Part shown: positions 16,584 to 24,972 of the stretch, piece by piece
How positions within the stretch are numbered: the stretch's first letter is position 1
How the letters are laid out: each line of letters starts with the position of its first letter
DNA from: Sipunculus nudus
Lineage: Eukaryota > Annelida > Sipuncula > Golfingiida > Sipunculidae
Direction: 5' to 3'
Length of the DNA: 64,000 bases
Assembly (NCBI GenBank): GCA_026874595.1
Contig: CM049313.1
Span: 37,204,159-37,268,158, forward strand
Notes under the pieces: generated by a model
Databases searched by the model: none
The model's input: the letters and a program-made list of their open reading frames with translations, nothing else
Told to the model about the DNA's origin: nothing
Made by a program: the position numbers and the translations under genes

Positions 16584-17975
16584 ATGAATGAAGACCACGT
16601 GTACGCGTATTGCAGGTTTGATCCGAACGATCAAGTGTTTGTAGCTAATTTAACTCACCCATTGTATAACCCAGACCAATCGTGGGAAATGGCCTGTGAT
16701 TTAATTACATACCCTAAACAAAAAGGTCTTTGTTTTCCGAACAATACATATATACAACCTGTAATATATAAATTTAAATCCGGTAATACGGATATTGTCA
16801 AAGAACCTTTATTCTCTGATTTAGAAACCACCATGCAATTCACCAACCCTGAAGAATCATTAGGACAAAAGATTCATTGTAAAGTATTGGATAATGAACA
16901 ATTAACAGATCCAAAAGTGAATTTTAATTTAGGCTGTGTGAATTTTACCCCGGAAGAATATGTCCATTATATAAATGCGGCATTACATTCTATGTTCCAT
17001 CGGAAACTTTGTTTATTACAAACGGAATCAGATCCCCCTGGAGGCGGGTGGGAAACTGGTAAACAATATATCAATGATGGGAGAATAGAACCCCAATATG
17101 ACCGAGATTTTACATTTAAATTTGAGTACAATAAAAGCACAGAAGAATTATTTTTAACAATGGAATTTACCGAAGATGAAGGGCAAGTCACCAATACTAA
17201 AAAAGGTAAAAATGGGCTTCATCATGTAGATTATTTTGACCGATATATTTATGGACTATATTGTTCGAAAGGGGTCTTGATTCCTTTTGGGGTACATGAT
17301 GCAGTGACTTTATTTTTCCCTTTGAATAATTTTAAATCAAATCATCCTTTATTCAAATACAATACTCGAAATATAGTGGCGAATTTTATCAAACCTCCGG
17401 AACAGAAAAAATTAACGACTGTACCTGCTAAAGTATTAGGTAAAGTCTTAATTCAAAAAAATAAATCCTGGCATACTAGTATAAGTTCTTCTGGATGGCG
17501 AATCTATGAACGAGTGACAATATCGTACGTGTTTAAACGGGCGGATTATACGACGCCGCACCGGGCGTTTGTATTATCGTGTAATTTAATTACACCGACC
17601 TATATTTGGGGACATGATGAAGAAACTGCTGGGAAACGTATGGATATGTACCCGTTACTGGTGTGGCCGTCTTCGGCCGACGGGTATTATGAACCGCAAA
17701 ATTTAAAATTTTTTACCGTGCACAGTACGGTGGAAACCAGTGTCGTACTTTTTAAATTACAAGATATGAATACGGAACATTCTTTATTCATTGAAGGTGG
17801 AGATGTAGTTATCGGATTAGTATTCCGATATAATCCATCGACTAACCGAAGTATTTTTTATCAACCTATTACTTATCCCCGTAATTGGAAAGAAGGGATG
17901 GATTGGTCTGAAATGGTACAAGCGTATGACGAACAACCACAACCGGCGGAATCGGCTTTGAAAGTATTTTCCTAA
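16584..17975 (+). CDS. 463-aa structural protein, possible penton/minor-capsid family member
   Basis: A folded, beta-rich-looking protein without low-complexity stretches. An early segment (QSWEMACDLITYP) weakly resembles the WEVALTRLSFP signature of the two paralogous proteins at 29820-32423. The segment VNFTPEEYVHYINAAL and later beta-like blocks resemble minor capsid proteins of Polintons that I recall. It sits between the core-like protein and the integrase region, 33 bp from the upstream stop. It is probably a jelly-roll virion protein; the assignment to penton is tentative. Confidence 0.75.
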   Translation: MNEDHVYAYCRFDPNDQVFVANLTHPLYNPDQSWEMACDLITYPKQKGLCFPNNTYIQPVIYKFKSGNTDIVKEPLFSDLETTMQFTNPEESLGQKIHCKVLDNEQLTDPKVNFNLGCVNFTPEEYVHYINAALHSMFHRKLCLLQTESDPPGGGWETGKQYINDGRIEPQYDRDFTFKFEYNKSTEELFLTMEFTEDEGQVTNTKKGKNGLHHVDYFDRYIYGLYCSKGVLIPFGVHDAVTLFFPLNNFKSNHPLFKYNTRNIVANFIKPPEQKKLTTVPAKVLGKVLIQKNKSWHTSISSSGWRIYERVTISYVFKRADYTTPHRAFVLSCNLITPTYIWGHDEETAGKRMDMYPLLVWPSSADGYYEPQNLKFFTVHSTVETSVVLFKLQDMNTEHSLFIEGGDVVIGLVFRYNPSTNRSIFYQPITYPRNWKEGMDWSEMVQAYDEQPQPAESALKVFS

Positions 17976-17977
17976 GC

Positions 17978-17985
17978 TATATAAA
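17978..17985 (+). promoter_or_regulatory. Late-type TATA box (18015 gene)
   Basis: TATATAAA starts just after the 463-aa stop and ends 29 bp before the next ATG, the same layout as the other structural genes. Confidence 0.65.
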
Positions 17986-18014
17986 CACCGAGTATTTTCA
18001 TCACACCAGGCAAA

Positions 18015-18737
18015 ATGGATTTGACAAAGAAAGCCGAACAATACGCTCCCGTTTACGCCGGACAAAAAGTTTTAAATAAAGGCGAAGTGAATTTCGCTTG
18101 TAACATGTTGTACAATTGGATAAAAGGGAAAGTGCCGTTACAAAAATCCGTTTCTGACCAACTGTATAAATACGGGGCGGAAAAGCTCATTGTAGAAGAT
18201 TCGCCTTACATGAGCAGGAAAGAATTCTTAAACAAAACTCCTGAAGGTCAAAAAATCAGAAATATCATATCGAAAGAATTATGCAAAAATTGGTGTACAA
18301 CCACGCCGACGAACCCGTCCCCCGGAGTATCATCGAAAATTTCGAAACCCCTTTCCCAGAAACCGGTACACGAAGAAGACGCGTTTTACGAGACGCCCCC
18401 GCCAGAAAGGTACACGCCCCTACCGGCCGAAGAACAGTACCGGGAAAAACACGGGCATTACCCCCATCCCGAACCTCAACAACAGGCCGTCGGGTACCCA
18501 AGAAGAAAAAGCCGGCAATACCCCCCGGTTATCCACCGGCAAAGTACGTTCAGACGAAAACCACGAGAACCAGAGAGCGACGAGGAAGAGTACATGAGTT
18601 TGAGCGAAGCGAGCGAAGACGACGACGAACCGATGAGTACGGAAGAGGAGGACTCGGAAGAATGGGACAGCGACGAAGACGAGTACGAACAGTTACCCCC
18701 ACCCCAGTCAAAGAAACGCCGGTACAAAAACCAATAA
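18015..18737 (+). CDS. 240-aa protein with folded N-terminus and acidic tail
   Basis: I do not recognise this protein. Residues 1-95 look globular (DLTKKAEQYAPVYAGQ..., then a Cys-containing helical region). The middle is Pro/Tyr-rich. The last 60 residues are strongly acidic (SEASEDDDEPMSTEEEDSEE) before a basic SKKRRYKNQ end. The TATA box is 30 bp upstream. The C-terminal two thirds overlaps a second, Arg-rich ORF. The acidic tail could bind or chaperone basic core proteins, but that is speculation from charge. Confidence 0.7.
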   Translation: MDLTKKAEQYAPVYAGQKVLNKGEVNFACNMLYNWIKGKVPLQKSVSDQLYKYGAEKLIVEDSPYMSRKEFLNKTPEGQKIRNIISKELCKNWCTTTPTNPSPGVSSKISKPLSQKPVHEEDAFYETPPPERYTPLPAEEQYREKHGHYPHPEPQQQAVGYPRRKSRQYPPVIHRQSTFRRKPREPESDEEEYMSLSEASEDDDEPMSTEEEDSEEWDSDEDEYEQLPPPQSKKRRYKNQ

Positions 18738-18817
18738 AAGCCCCGCAGAAACAAGAAACCGTTAAAACTCCTCCTCGGGAAGCTAAACGAGAAGTCGAAT
18801 TTTATTTCCCGTTTTAA
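18281..18817 (+). CDS. 178-aa Arg-rich overlapping protein
   Basis: This second frame overlaps the acidic 240-aa gene from 18281 to 18737, continues 80 bp past its stop, and ends 5 bp before the integrase ATG. That leaves no gap, as expected for a real gene. It is protamine-like, with runs such as ERSERRRRRTDEYGR and GQRRRRVRTVTPTP, and ends in VEFYFPF. The acidic and basic pair in two frames of the same DNA is striking but could follow from GAC/CGA codon composition. Expression by leaky scanning, frameshift or a separate transcript is unknown. Confidence 0.45.
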   Translation: MQKLVYNHADEPVPRSIIENFETPFPETGTRRRRVLRDAPARKVHAPTGRRTVPGKTRALPPSRTSTTGRRVPKKKKPAIPPGYPPAKYVQTKTTRTRERRGRVHEFERSERRRRRTDEYGRGGLGRMGQRRRRVRTVTPTPVKETPVQKPIKAPQKQETVKTPPREAKREVEFYFPF

Positions 18818-18822
18818 TCATC

Positions 18823-19923
18823 ATGGAAAAAGTATTTCGTAAAGGACCCTACGCATACACGGGAGACGCACGGAAATTAGCTAAACAAGCCGGAGTCAGT
18901 AAAGAAGAAGCCGAAGATTATTTAGGAAAACAAAATGCTTATACTTTATTCAAACCTGTGCGTCGGAAATATAAACGCAGTAAAACATTGGTGGGAGGAA
19001 TAGACGAACAATGGCAAGCCGATTTAGCCGATATGCAAACTTTAGCCCGGGATAATAAAAATTACCGATATATTTTAACAGTCATTGATATTTTAAGCCG
19101 GTACGCTTGGGCCGTACCCGTAAAAGATAAAACGGGTCCTCATGTGAAAGAAGCTCTGGAAAGTATTTTTAACGAATCGGGACGGGTGCCTGAAAAATTA
19201 CAAACGGATGAAGGGACGGAATTCAGAAATAAACACGTTAAAGATTTATTGGATAAAAACGAAATCATATGGTTCGCTACCGGGAACCGGGATGTGAAAG
19301 CTAGTTTAGTAGAAAGGTTTAACCGCACTTTAAAACGGCGGTTGTTTGCCGCGATGAACGCGGAAAACCGTCGGCAATGGTACAAGGATTTACCCGTGGC
19401 CGTAGAAGAATATAATGCGAGACCTCATACTTCACACGGCGTACCGCCTAATTCCGTGACGTCACAAAACCAATCGAAAATATGGCGGAAATTATACGGG
19501 CACCCGAAAGATTTACACGAATCGGCGTCCGGCAGTAAAACCCGGCACCGGCCTCCATTACCCGTCGGGACATCGGTGGTATTGAGCAGTTTGAAAAAGA
19601 ATACTTTCGCCGAAAAAGGATACGTGCCACGTTGGACAGAAGAAACATTCATCGTGAAACGCGTGTACAGGGAAGTGGGTGGCGCAGACGTGTATAAATT
19701 AGAAGACGAGACCGGTGAACCTATAAAAGGCAGGTTTTACAGAGAAGAATTACAACGGGTTAGTACACCTCGCCCTGATAAAGTCGAAGAACGTATCGTG
19801 AAACGTCACAAAGGGTGGAAATTAGTAAAATGGCGGGGATATCCGGAAAAATACAACACATGGGTTCCGATAAAAAGGAAATCGAGACGGCGGAGACGTC
19901 GTCGTGGTGCACAAAGAGTATAA
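18823..19923 (+). CDS. RVE (retroviral-type DDE) integrase with C-terminal chromodomain
   Basis: A 366-aa integrase. The catalytic triad is D67 (WQADLADM), D129 (LQTDEGTEF) and E164 (ASLVERFNRTLK), with exact D-35-E spacing, so it appears catalytically complete. The C-terminus (about 322-353) reads ERIVKRHKGWKLVKWRGYPEKY..TWVP, the chromodomain signature with its aromatic residues, followed by an Arg-rich tail. It should cut the AG...CT termini and make the 6-bp target duplication. A chromodomain in some integrases steers insertion to marked chromatin. Note that this element sits in a gene for a chromatin reader. The start lies 5 bp after the preceding Arg-rich ORF. Confidence 0.95.
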   Translation: MEKVFRKGPYAYTGDARKLAKQAGVSKEEAEDYLGKQNAYTLFKPVRRKYKRSKTLVGGIDEQWQADLADMQTLARDNKNYRYILTVIDILSRYAWAVPVKDKTGPHVKEALESIFNESGRVPEKLQTDEGTEFRNKHVKDLLDKNEIIWFATGNRDVKASLVERFNRTLKRRLFAAMNAENRRQWYKDLPVAVEEYNARPHTSHGVPPNSVTSQNQSKIWRKLYGHPKDLHESASGSKTRHRPPLPVGTSVVLSSLKKNTFAEKGYVPRWTEETFIVKRVYREVGGADVYKLEDETGEPIKGRFYREELQRVSTPRPDKVEERIVKRHKGWKLVKWRGYPEKYNTWVPIKRKSRRRRRRRGAQRV

Positions 19924-20117
19924 TTTTATTTTGTACGCAATTGTTTATCATTTGTGTTTTAATTATTACAGCGTTAACTATTTTAGCCGGAGAGTATTGT
20001 ACACCCGAACACCGGACTTATTGGGCCGGGATTTTATCGGCGTCTACGGGATACATGATGCCTACACCTAAACTAAAACGTATAAAAAGAAACGGTGACG
20101 ATGCTTCCTTTCAGTAA
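19815..20117 (+). CDS. 100-aa single-pass membrane protein
   Basis: Residues about 35-59 form one clear transmembrane segment (SIILFCTQLFIICVLIITAL), followed by a second weakly hydrophobic region and a basic end (KLKRIKRNG). The N-terminus overlaps the integrase C-terminus by about 109 bp in another frame; an internal Met could be the true start. It overlaps the next gene by 23 bp. Small membrane proteins are common in this virus group, but the role here is unknown. Confidence 0.65.
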   Translation: MEISKMAGISGKIQHMGSDKKEIETAETSSWCTKSIILFCTQLFIICVLIITALTILAGEYCTPEHRTYWAGILSASTGYMMPTPKLKRIKRNGDDASFQ

Positions 20118-20700
20118 CACTATGTTATTTAAACAAACAACCGGGACGGGATTCGGTGTACGTAAAGTCCGGAATTTAGCCGGTAATCTAGGTTCACCCG
20201 CCCGTATTAATTTAATGGAAACTGCTTTCGCTCAACCGGTACAAATTCAAAATCCTAAACAAAATTTCACTTCTCCGGAACCATTACCCGTGCAAGGTAA
20301 AGGCGGAGAAGTACCTCTAGTGCCGGAAGATACTTTATTTTCTCCGGCGTACCGCGTACCTAAAACCCACGTGGATTTCGAACGGTCCGGAATCGGGCCG
20401 TTGACCAGCAACCAATTGAGAGATGCGGCCATGTTTAATAATTTCAGAAAAAAAGCTTTAGACCCAAACGCCACGTACCTACCTTACGACGATATGTTTA
20501 GATTACCGTACCGGCAAAACCAGCAACTCGACCAGTCCCCTTACGGGACAGAAGCTTCACCGGCGGAAATGTACGGGGCAGAACCTGAGGGAATACCAGT
20601 CAGAGAATTGGAACGGGAAGAAGACGATGTAGTACCTATAAAAAGACCACGGTCCAACGGCGGAAGATATCGTAGTAAACGTGTTAAATTGTATTATTGA
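20095..20700 (+). CDS. 201-aa probable minor virion protein
   Basis: I do not recognise this protein. It starts with a short Thr/Gly-rich segment (FKQTTGTGFGVRKVRNLAGN), has a Pro-rich middle and ends in a basic tail (RSNGGRYRSKRVKLYY). A second in-frame ATG lies two codons after the first. Its place between the integrase/membrane genes and a run of small basic proteins fits a pVI- or pVIII-like cement protein; this is inference from context only. Confidence 0.7.
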   Translation: MTMLPFSNTMLFKQTTGTGFGVRKVRNLAGNLGSPARINLMETAFAQPVQIQNPKQNFTSPEPLPVQGKGGEVPLVPEDTLFSPAYRVPKTHVDFERSGIGPLTSNQLRDAAMFNNFRKKALDPNATYLPYDDMFRLPYRQNQQLDQSPYGTEASPAEMYGAEPEGIPVRELEREEDDVVPIKRPRSNGGRYRSKRVKLYY

Positions 20701-20706
20701 AAAAAG

Positions 20707-20713
20707 TATAAAA
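20707..20713 (+). promoter_or_regulatory. Late-type TATA box (20754 gene)
   Basis: TATAAAAGGCC lies 40 bp before the ATG at 20754. An ATG at 20721 is too close to be within the mRNA, which supports the downstream start. Confidence 0.65.
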
Positions 20714-20753
20714 GGCCCTCATGTGCTTGTTTTGTTGTTTAGTCCTTTTTAGA

Positions 20754-20903
20754 ATGGCTAAGAGAAAGTATAAAAGCGCGAGAAAACTTACCCGTCCTAC
20801 TAAAATCGGTAAAGATAAAACCGGTACTTTAAGGGATAAAGGGGTCATTACTATTCAAGGAAAACGTTGGTATACAGGTCCGACATGGTATACTCAAAGA
20901 TAA
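20754..20903 (+). CDS. 49-aa highly basic protein (core peptide-like)
   Basis: Starts MAKRKYKSARKLTRP and ends GPTWYTQR. About a third of the residues are Lys or Arg. An in-frame ATG at 20721 would add 11 hydrophobic residues (CLFCCLVLF), but the TATA spacing favours 20754. It resembles the small basic condensing peptides (mu/pX-like) of adenovirus-related virions in size and charge. The homology is not established. The 3' end overlaps the start of the next gene. Confidence 0.65.
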   Translation: MAKRKYKSARKLTRPTKIGKDKTGTLRDKGVITIQGKRWYTGPTWYTQR

Positions 20904-21361
20904 AAAAATTTCAAAAACAATGTAAACGGAAAATAAAAAATAAAGGGAAAAAAGCTATTAAACAATTAACCCGTACTAAAAAACAATTAAATAAAGAAGC
21001 CCGCAGTTGTTACGGAACAAACGAACCACGGCCTGAATGGTTTAATAAAATCATGAACAGGCTAGGTGGAGGAACGGGTGGTGGTGACCGGGGAAATTAT
21101 AAAAATATCAGACCTCCTCCTGAAGCTGTCGAACAAGAAAAATGGTTACAACGAAAAGATCCTAGATTCGCCCTGCAACAGCAATTACAACCTTACAGGG
21201 GTGCCATAGGTGATGAAAACGAACCCCAATGGGAAACCGCGCCGACAGAATCGTCTTTATTAATGACGCCTCGGGTACGGACACCCGTCATGACCCGGGA
21301 ACGCGAACAATTACCCCAATACGATACCCAAAATGGATATTACGATATCACACCTCGGTAA
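20867..21361 (+). CDS. 164-aa basic N-terminus protein, probable virion component
   Basis: I do not recognise this protein. It is very Lys-rich over the first 50 residues (KKFQKQCKRKIKNKGKKAIK), with a Gly-rich hinge (GGGTGGGDRGN) and a neutral Pro/Gln/Tyr-rich C-terminus. The start could be 20867 or the ATG at 20885; the ORF overlaps the previous small basic gene by 19-37 bp. Likely DNA-associated in the particle, inferred from charge and place. Confidence 0.7.
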   Translation: MVYRSDMVYSKIKKFQKQCKRKIKNKGKKAIKQLTRTKKQLNKEARSCYGTNEPRPEWFNKIMNRLGGGTGGGDRGNYKNIRPPPEAVEQEKWLQRKDPRFALQQQLQPYRGAIGDENEPQWETAPTESSLLMTPRVRTPVMTREREQLPQYDTQNGYYDITPR

Positions 21362-21370
21362 TAAAAAAAG

Positions 21371-21378
21371 TATAAATA
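21371..21378 (+). promoter_or_regulatory. Late-type TATA box (614-aa gene)
   Basis: GTATAAATAGCC lies 39 bp before the ATG at 21418. Confidence 0.65.
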
Positions 21379-21417
21379 GCCTCGGTCATTATTTTTTATT
21401 TGTAATAATCATTCATC

Positions 21418-23262
21418 ATGGCGCCTAAAAAACCACCCAAATCTCCTAAAGAAATAAAACCTAAAAATAAAGGCGGGCGCAAACCTAAAGCAGAATCAGA
21501 ATTAACTCGACCTCGGGGCAGGCCATTAAAACTAAGAGATTTACCTTCTCCTGCTCACCCTGTACATTCTACGGAATTAAAATCCTTATTGACCGGAAAG
21601 AAAAAAACTGTCACTATACCCCCACCACCTCAAACAGCACCTCCACTTCCTCAAAATGTATCTTTACAAACAAAATCCCCTATGCTGTTCAATAGACCTT
21701 TAGACGATTACCTGAATAAAAGTACTGTGACTACCGATTACAGCGATATAACTGATTTTTTAAATTTCGCTAGCGGTTCTCCCGCTAAACCGTCTCCTGT
21801 TAAAACGACTTCTTCTGCGGTATTGTACCGGACGTTAGGCCGCGTCCCCGGTAAACCCTTACCGGCACCTACTCCTCCGCCTTCTGCCTCTCCTGCACCT
21901 CCTCCTACACCGGTAACTTTTGCGAGATTTTCACCCGTACAACAAAAAAATAAAGGTGGACCTTTTAAATCAAAATTGAGTTTAAAAAAAAAGAAAGTAG
22001 CTATGAATACACCCGCACCCGTGCCCGCTCAAGCTTCCGGGACCATGCATGCGGCTATGGGAAACGTTAGAATCACCGCTAAAGGTGTACGTACTCTAGT
22101 CCCTAAAACCGGTAAAAGTAAAGGACCGAGTATAACTCAACGAGTTTTAGCAGAAATTATGACTGAAGAAGATATGCAAGCTCCTACCCCACAACTGATT
22201 GCTAAACCCGCTACACCTAAACCGGTTAAAAAACCCAAATTAGCTACGGAAGAAAATGTGCGAGTAGTACGCCCTACTCCCAAAACCATTACCGCTCGCC
22301 CTCCCATGACTAAAATGTACAAAATACAGGTGGGAGGGGAAAGACCGATCTCTTCGGTTTTACCTCCACCCCCCACCCCCGTCGCCCCGCCATGGCTAAG
22401 CACCGTATACGGTGTCAGTGGTGGTAGCGGGGGCGGCGGTGGAGGCATAGGGAGTGGTAGTGGCGGTGTTGGAAATCAACAAATTCATCGACCTACAGCT
22501 CAAAAAAGTCAAATCGTTCAAACAGATCCTGTCGCAGCAACCGTACAAACAACAGGAATGCAAACTTTAATTCCGAGTACTTCAGATGCCACTACACAAA
22601 TCATCGCACCGGTTTCCCGTGAAATAGAAACACAAACTTCTCCCGTAGAAATGGAAACGGCAGAAACTCAAACTACCGGTCCTGAAACACAAACTATCGG
22701 TACGCAAATAGGTCCGGGCTTAAATTTACCTCCGGCAAACGCTTATGTTTTTTCTAGAGATATCCGAGAAAATTTCCGTAAACATAAAGCTATTTTACAA
22801 CATATGGGTACACAACCGAAATTATTTTTAACGGGACAATTACGGCGAGATACGTTTGGAAAAAGCCCGGAAGAATTTATTATTTTATTAGCTTTAGCTT
22901 TAGCCGTGACTGAAGAATCTTTAATGTGTATTCGCGAAGAACAAAATAAAAATACGTTTTGGTCGTTCGTACGATCAAAAGCAAATACTAGTCCTTATTA
23001 CATAATTAACCGAGGATTAGGACAAATCATGCACCAGCATACGGGACAACCGGAACAAGCTATTCAAAACATGAGCCGTAGAATCCCGCAATGGGACAGT
23101 CATACCTTAAACGTCGCCAGGGAATGTTTAGAGAATCCTAGCGGTCGAATCTGGTACATGCGTTTGATTTTAGAAAGTGCTGACGATGCGGTATTAAACG
23201 ATCTTTTACTGGTAGCTATTCGATACTTTACGGCGATCATGGATGACCTCCAAACTATATAA
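21418..23262 (+). CDS. 614-aa protein: AT-hook N-terminus, Pro-rich middle, helical C-terminus
   Basis: The N-terminus is basic with a canonical AT-hook core RPRGRP (residues 31-36) flanked by GGRKPK. Residues 60-430 are Pro/Thr-rich low complexity, including a Gly-rich GGSGGGGGGIGSGSGG stretch and QTxTTGxQT repeats. The last 180 residues are helical and appear folded (from AYVFSRDIRENFRKH onward). The DNA-binding hook plus a folded tail suggests a link between genome and capsid; it is not a family I know. Its last bases overlap the TATA box of the first capsid gene. Confidence 0.8.
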   Translation: MAPKKPPKSPKEIKPKNKGGRKPKAESELTRPRGRPLKLRDLPSPAHPVHSTELKSLLTGKKKTVTIPPPPQTAPPLPQNVSLQTKSPMLFNRPLDDYLNKSTVTTDYSDITDFLNFASGSPAKPSPVKTTSSAVLYRTLGRVPGKPLPAPTPPPSASPAPPPTPVTFARFSPVQQKNKGGPFKSKLSLKKKKVAMNTPAPVPAQASGTMHAAMGNVRITAKGVRTLVPKTGKSKGPSITQRVLAEIMTEEDMQAPTPQLIAKPATPKPVKKPKLATEENVRVVRPTPKTITARPPMTKMYKIQVGGERPISSVLPPPPTPVAPPWLSTVYGVSGGSGGGGGGIGSGSGGVGNQQIHRPTAQKSQIVQTDPVAATVQTTGMQTLIPSTSDATTQIIAPVSREIETQTSPVEMETAETQTTGPETQTIGTQIGPGLNLPPANAYVFSRDIRENFRKHKAILQHMGTQPKLFLTGQLRRDTFGKSPEEFIILLALALAVTEESLMCIREEQNKNTFWSFVRSKANTSPYYIINRGLGQIMHQHTGQPEQAIQNMSRRIPQWDSHTLNVARECLENPSGRIWYMRLILESADDAVLNDLLLVAIRYFTAIMDDLQTI

Positions 23263-23264
23263 AA
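23256..23264 (+). promoter_or_regulatory. Late-type TATA box (major capsid gene 1)
   Basis: TATATAAAAGGGGG overlaps the stop codon of the 614-aa gene and ends 35 bp before the capsid ATG at 23300. Confidence 0.7.
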
Positions 23265-23299
23265 GGGGGAACGGCATACGTCTTTTACCACACATCGCC

Positions 23300-24925
23300 A
23301 TGGTAGACGCCTCGACAGATATCGTCCAGCAAACAGCTCTGTTTGCTGGCGGTATGAAACAAGATTCTATCAGTCAAGGACGATGGGTGAAAACCGATCC
23401 TTTGACTCCTTCATACAAAACGGGAGGACCGGTTAATTTTTTTATCAGCGGGAACAGTCACGAATATATCGATTTAACTAATACGATGATGGTAATTAAA
23501 ATGGGGATTTTTACCGCCGACGGTCACCCGTGTCAAAAAGTCACGGATGATTTTATTTCCCCAATTAATAATATCATACACAGTATATGGCGGCAAATTA
23601 ATATTAAACTTAACGGGACGGAATTGAATACGCAAGATAACATGTACCCGTACCGGGCTTATTTAGATAATTTATTAGGGTACAGTCAAGAATACAAAGA
23701 AACGTGTTTATCAGCTATGACAGGGTGGTATAAGGATACGGCCGGTAAATTTAATGAATTGCCCGCCGCCATGGACGGAGGCAGCAGCGGCAACGGCAAC
23801 ATAGAATACACGATCAGCGAGGCCGAGACCAGCGGCGGCCACAAATGGGGCGCAGAAGACGGGGGAACCACAGGCAGCACCAGACCGTACGCCATGTACA
23901 CATTCAACAAGGACACGGCCGGCACCACGCAGGCCGGGGCAGAAATCCATCGAACTTATTTGATCCCGACCGCTAATGGCATGATCGGTTTAACGGGAAA
24001 AGATAAAATAAAAGAATCAATTATAACAGCCTGTTTGAATAAGAATTATGGAATGATGAATAGATTTTTACAATTTTTCCCGAATAACGCATTACCTACC
24101 AAGGATGCCGGAACGAACATTGAAACATCAAAATACATTACGTTTAAAGCCCCTATTCATTGCGATTTCACGGGTCAAAATAAACTGATAGTTAATGGTA
24201 TTGATGTCGGGATCGAATTCGATTTCACAGGTTCATCGGAATTTCCTATTATGCAATTTGCCGGGAAAAATAACCAATTGAAAGTTATGAGTATGTATTT
24301 AGAAGTAAGAAAAGTTACACCGTCAAAACGATTTGCCGATGCGGTGAATCAAAATCTCGCTAGAAATATGCCTATCCGTTGGCCGTTAAAACATTCGTTT
24401 TTGCGCACGTACGATCTACCTGTGAACGGAACACAAGCATCTTTACCCAATATGTTACAAGGACAAATGCCAAGAAGAATGGTCTTTGGATTTGTAGAAA
24501 GTAGAGCCTTTGCCGGTGACGAAACGAAAAACCCGTTTGAATTAAAAAATCTAAACGTTAATAAACTCCAAGTCCATATGAACGGGCATCCCGTCCCCAC
24601 GTACCCTTACGAACCGAAATGGGATAAAGACTGGAAACGGGAATACATTGATTTCCTGAACGGAGTCGGAGTCGTGAGAGGCGGTCTAGGTGTAGATATC
24701 ACGTACCAAGAATTTAAAAAAGGATACACGCTGTTCGCTACAGATTTCTCCCCTACATTAACTTCCGATGAAAAATACGTGCAGGATCCGACAGTGGGTG
24801 TCTTGAGGATGGATTTAGGATTCGATAAGGTCATCTCTACACAACATATAGTTATAGTATATTATGAAATGGACGGGGAAGTGACCATGGGTAATTCACG
24901 CGAAGTTTTGAAATCATACACTTAG
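23300..24925 (+). CDS. Major capsid protein 1 (double jelly-roll), with switchable insert
   Basis: A 541-aa hexon-like protein. It aligns along its length with the second capsid protein, from MVDASTDIVQQTALFAGG to the shared C-terminal DEKYVQDPTVGVLRM...YYEMDGE block, which matches Polinton MCPs as I recall them. The start at 23300 is chosen because it matches the start of the paralogue and the TATA spacing; the ORF is open from 23243. Residues 158-213 (23771-23938) are a Gly/Ser/Thr-rich insert with GC-rich codons unlike the rest of the gene. Near-identical silent copies of this insert lie at 35180-35735. The position, just after GWYKDTAGKFNELP, corresponds to the variable insert of the second capsid protein and is probably a surface loop. 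Confidence 0.95.
   Translation: MVDASTDIVQQTALFAGGMKQDSISQGRWVKTDPLTPSYKTGGPVNFFISGNSHEYIDLTNTMMVIKMGIFTADGHPCQKVTDDFISPINNIIHSIWRQINIKLNGTELNTQDNMYPYRAYLDNLLGYSQEYKETCLSAMTGWYKDTAGKFNELPAAMDGGSSGNGNIEYTISEAETSGGHKWGAEDGGTTGSTRPYAMYTFNKDTAGTTQAGAEIHRTYLIPTANGMIGLTGKDKIKESIITACLNKNYGMMNRFLQFFPNNALPTKDAGTNIETSKYITFKAPIHCDFTGQNKLIVNGIDVGIEFDFTGSSEFPIMQFAGKNNQLKVMSMYLEVRKVTPSKRFADAVNQNLARNMPIRWPLKHSFLRTYDLPVNGTQASLPNMLQGQMPRRMVFGFVESRAFAGDETKNPFELKNLNVNKLQVHMNGHPVPTYPYEPKWDKDWKREYIDFLNGVGVVRGGLGVDITYQEFKKGYTLFATDFSPTLTSDEKYVQDPTVGVLRMDLGFDKVISTQHIVIVYYEMDGEVTMGNSREVLKSYT
23771..23938 (+). other. Expressed variable cassette inside capsid gene 1
   Basis: A 168-bp in-frame segment from ATGGACGGAGGC to CAGGCCGGG. 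The GC content is clearly higher than in adjoining coding sequence. The last 94 bp of homology (from TGGGGCGCAGAAGACGG, running 1 bp past the cassette end) are identical to silent cassette A. The first 24 bp also match A. The middle (ATAGAATACACG; GCCGAGACCAGCGGCGGCC) matches silent cassette C instead. It therefore looks like a recombinant patchwork. Confidence 0.88.
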
Positions 24926-24931
24926 AAAAAC

Positions 24932-24938
24932 TATAAAA
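24932..24938 (+). promoter_or_regulatory. Late-type TATA box (major capsid gene 2)
   Basis: CTATAAAAGGCC lies 34 bp before the ATG at 24973. Confidence 0.7.
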
Positions 24939-24972
24939 GGCCAGGAATTCAAATATTAATTCACAGTCCACG

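Noticed and set aside
22137-22448. Minus-strand Pro/Gly-rich ORF opposite the 614-aa gene
   Set aside because: Antisense shadow of a Pro/Gly-rich coding stretch.
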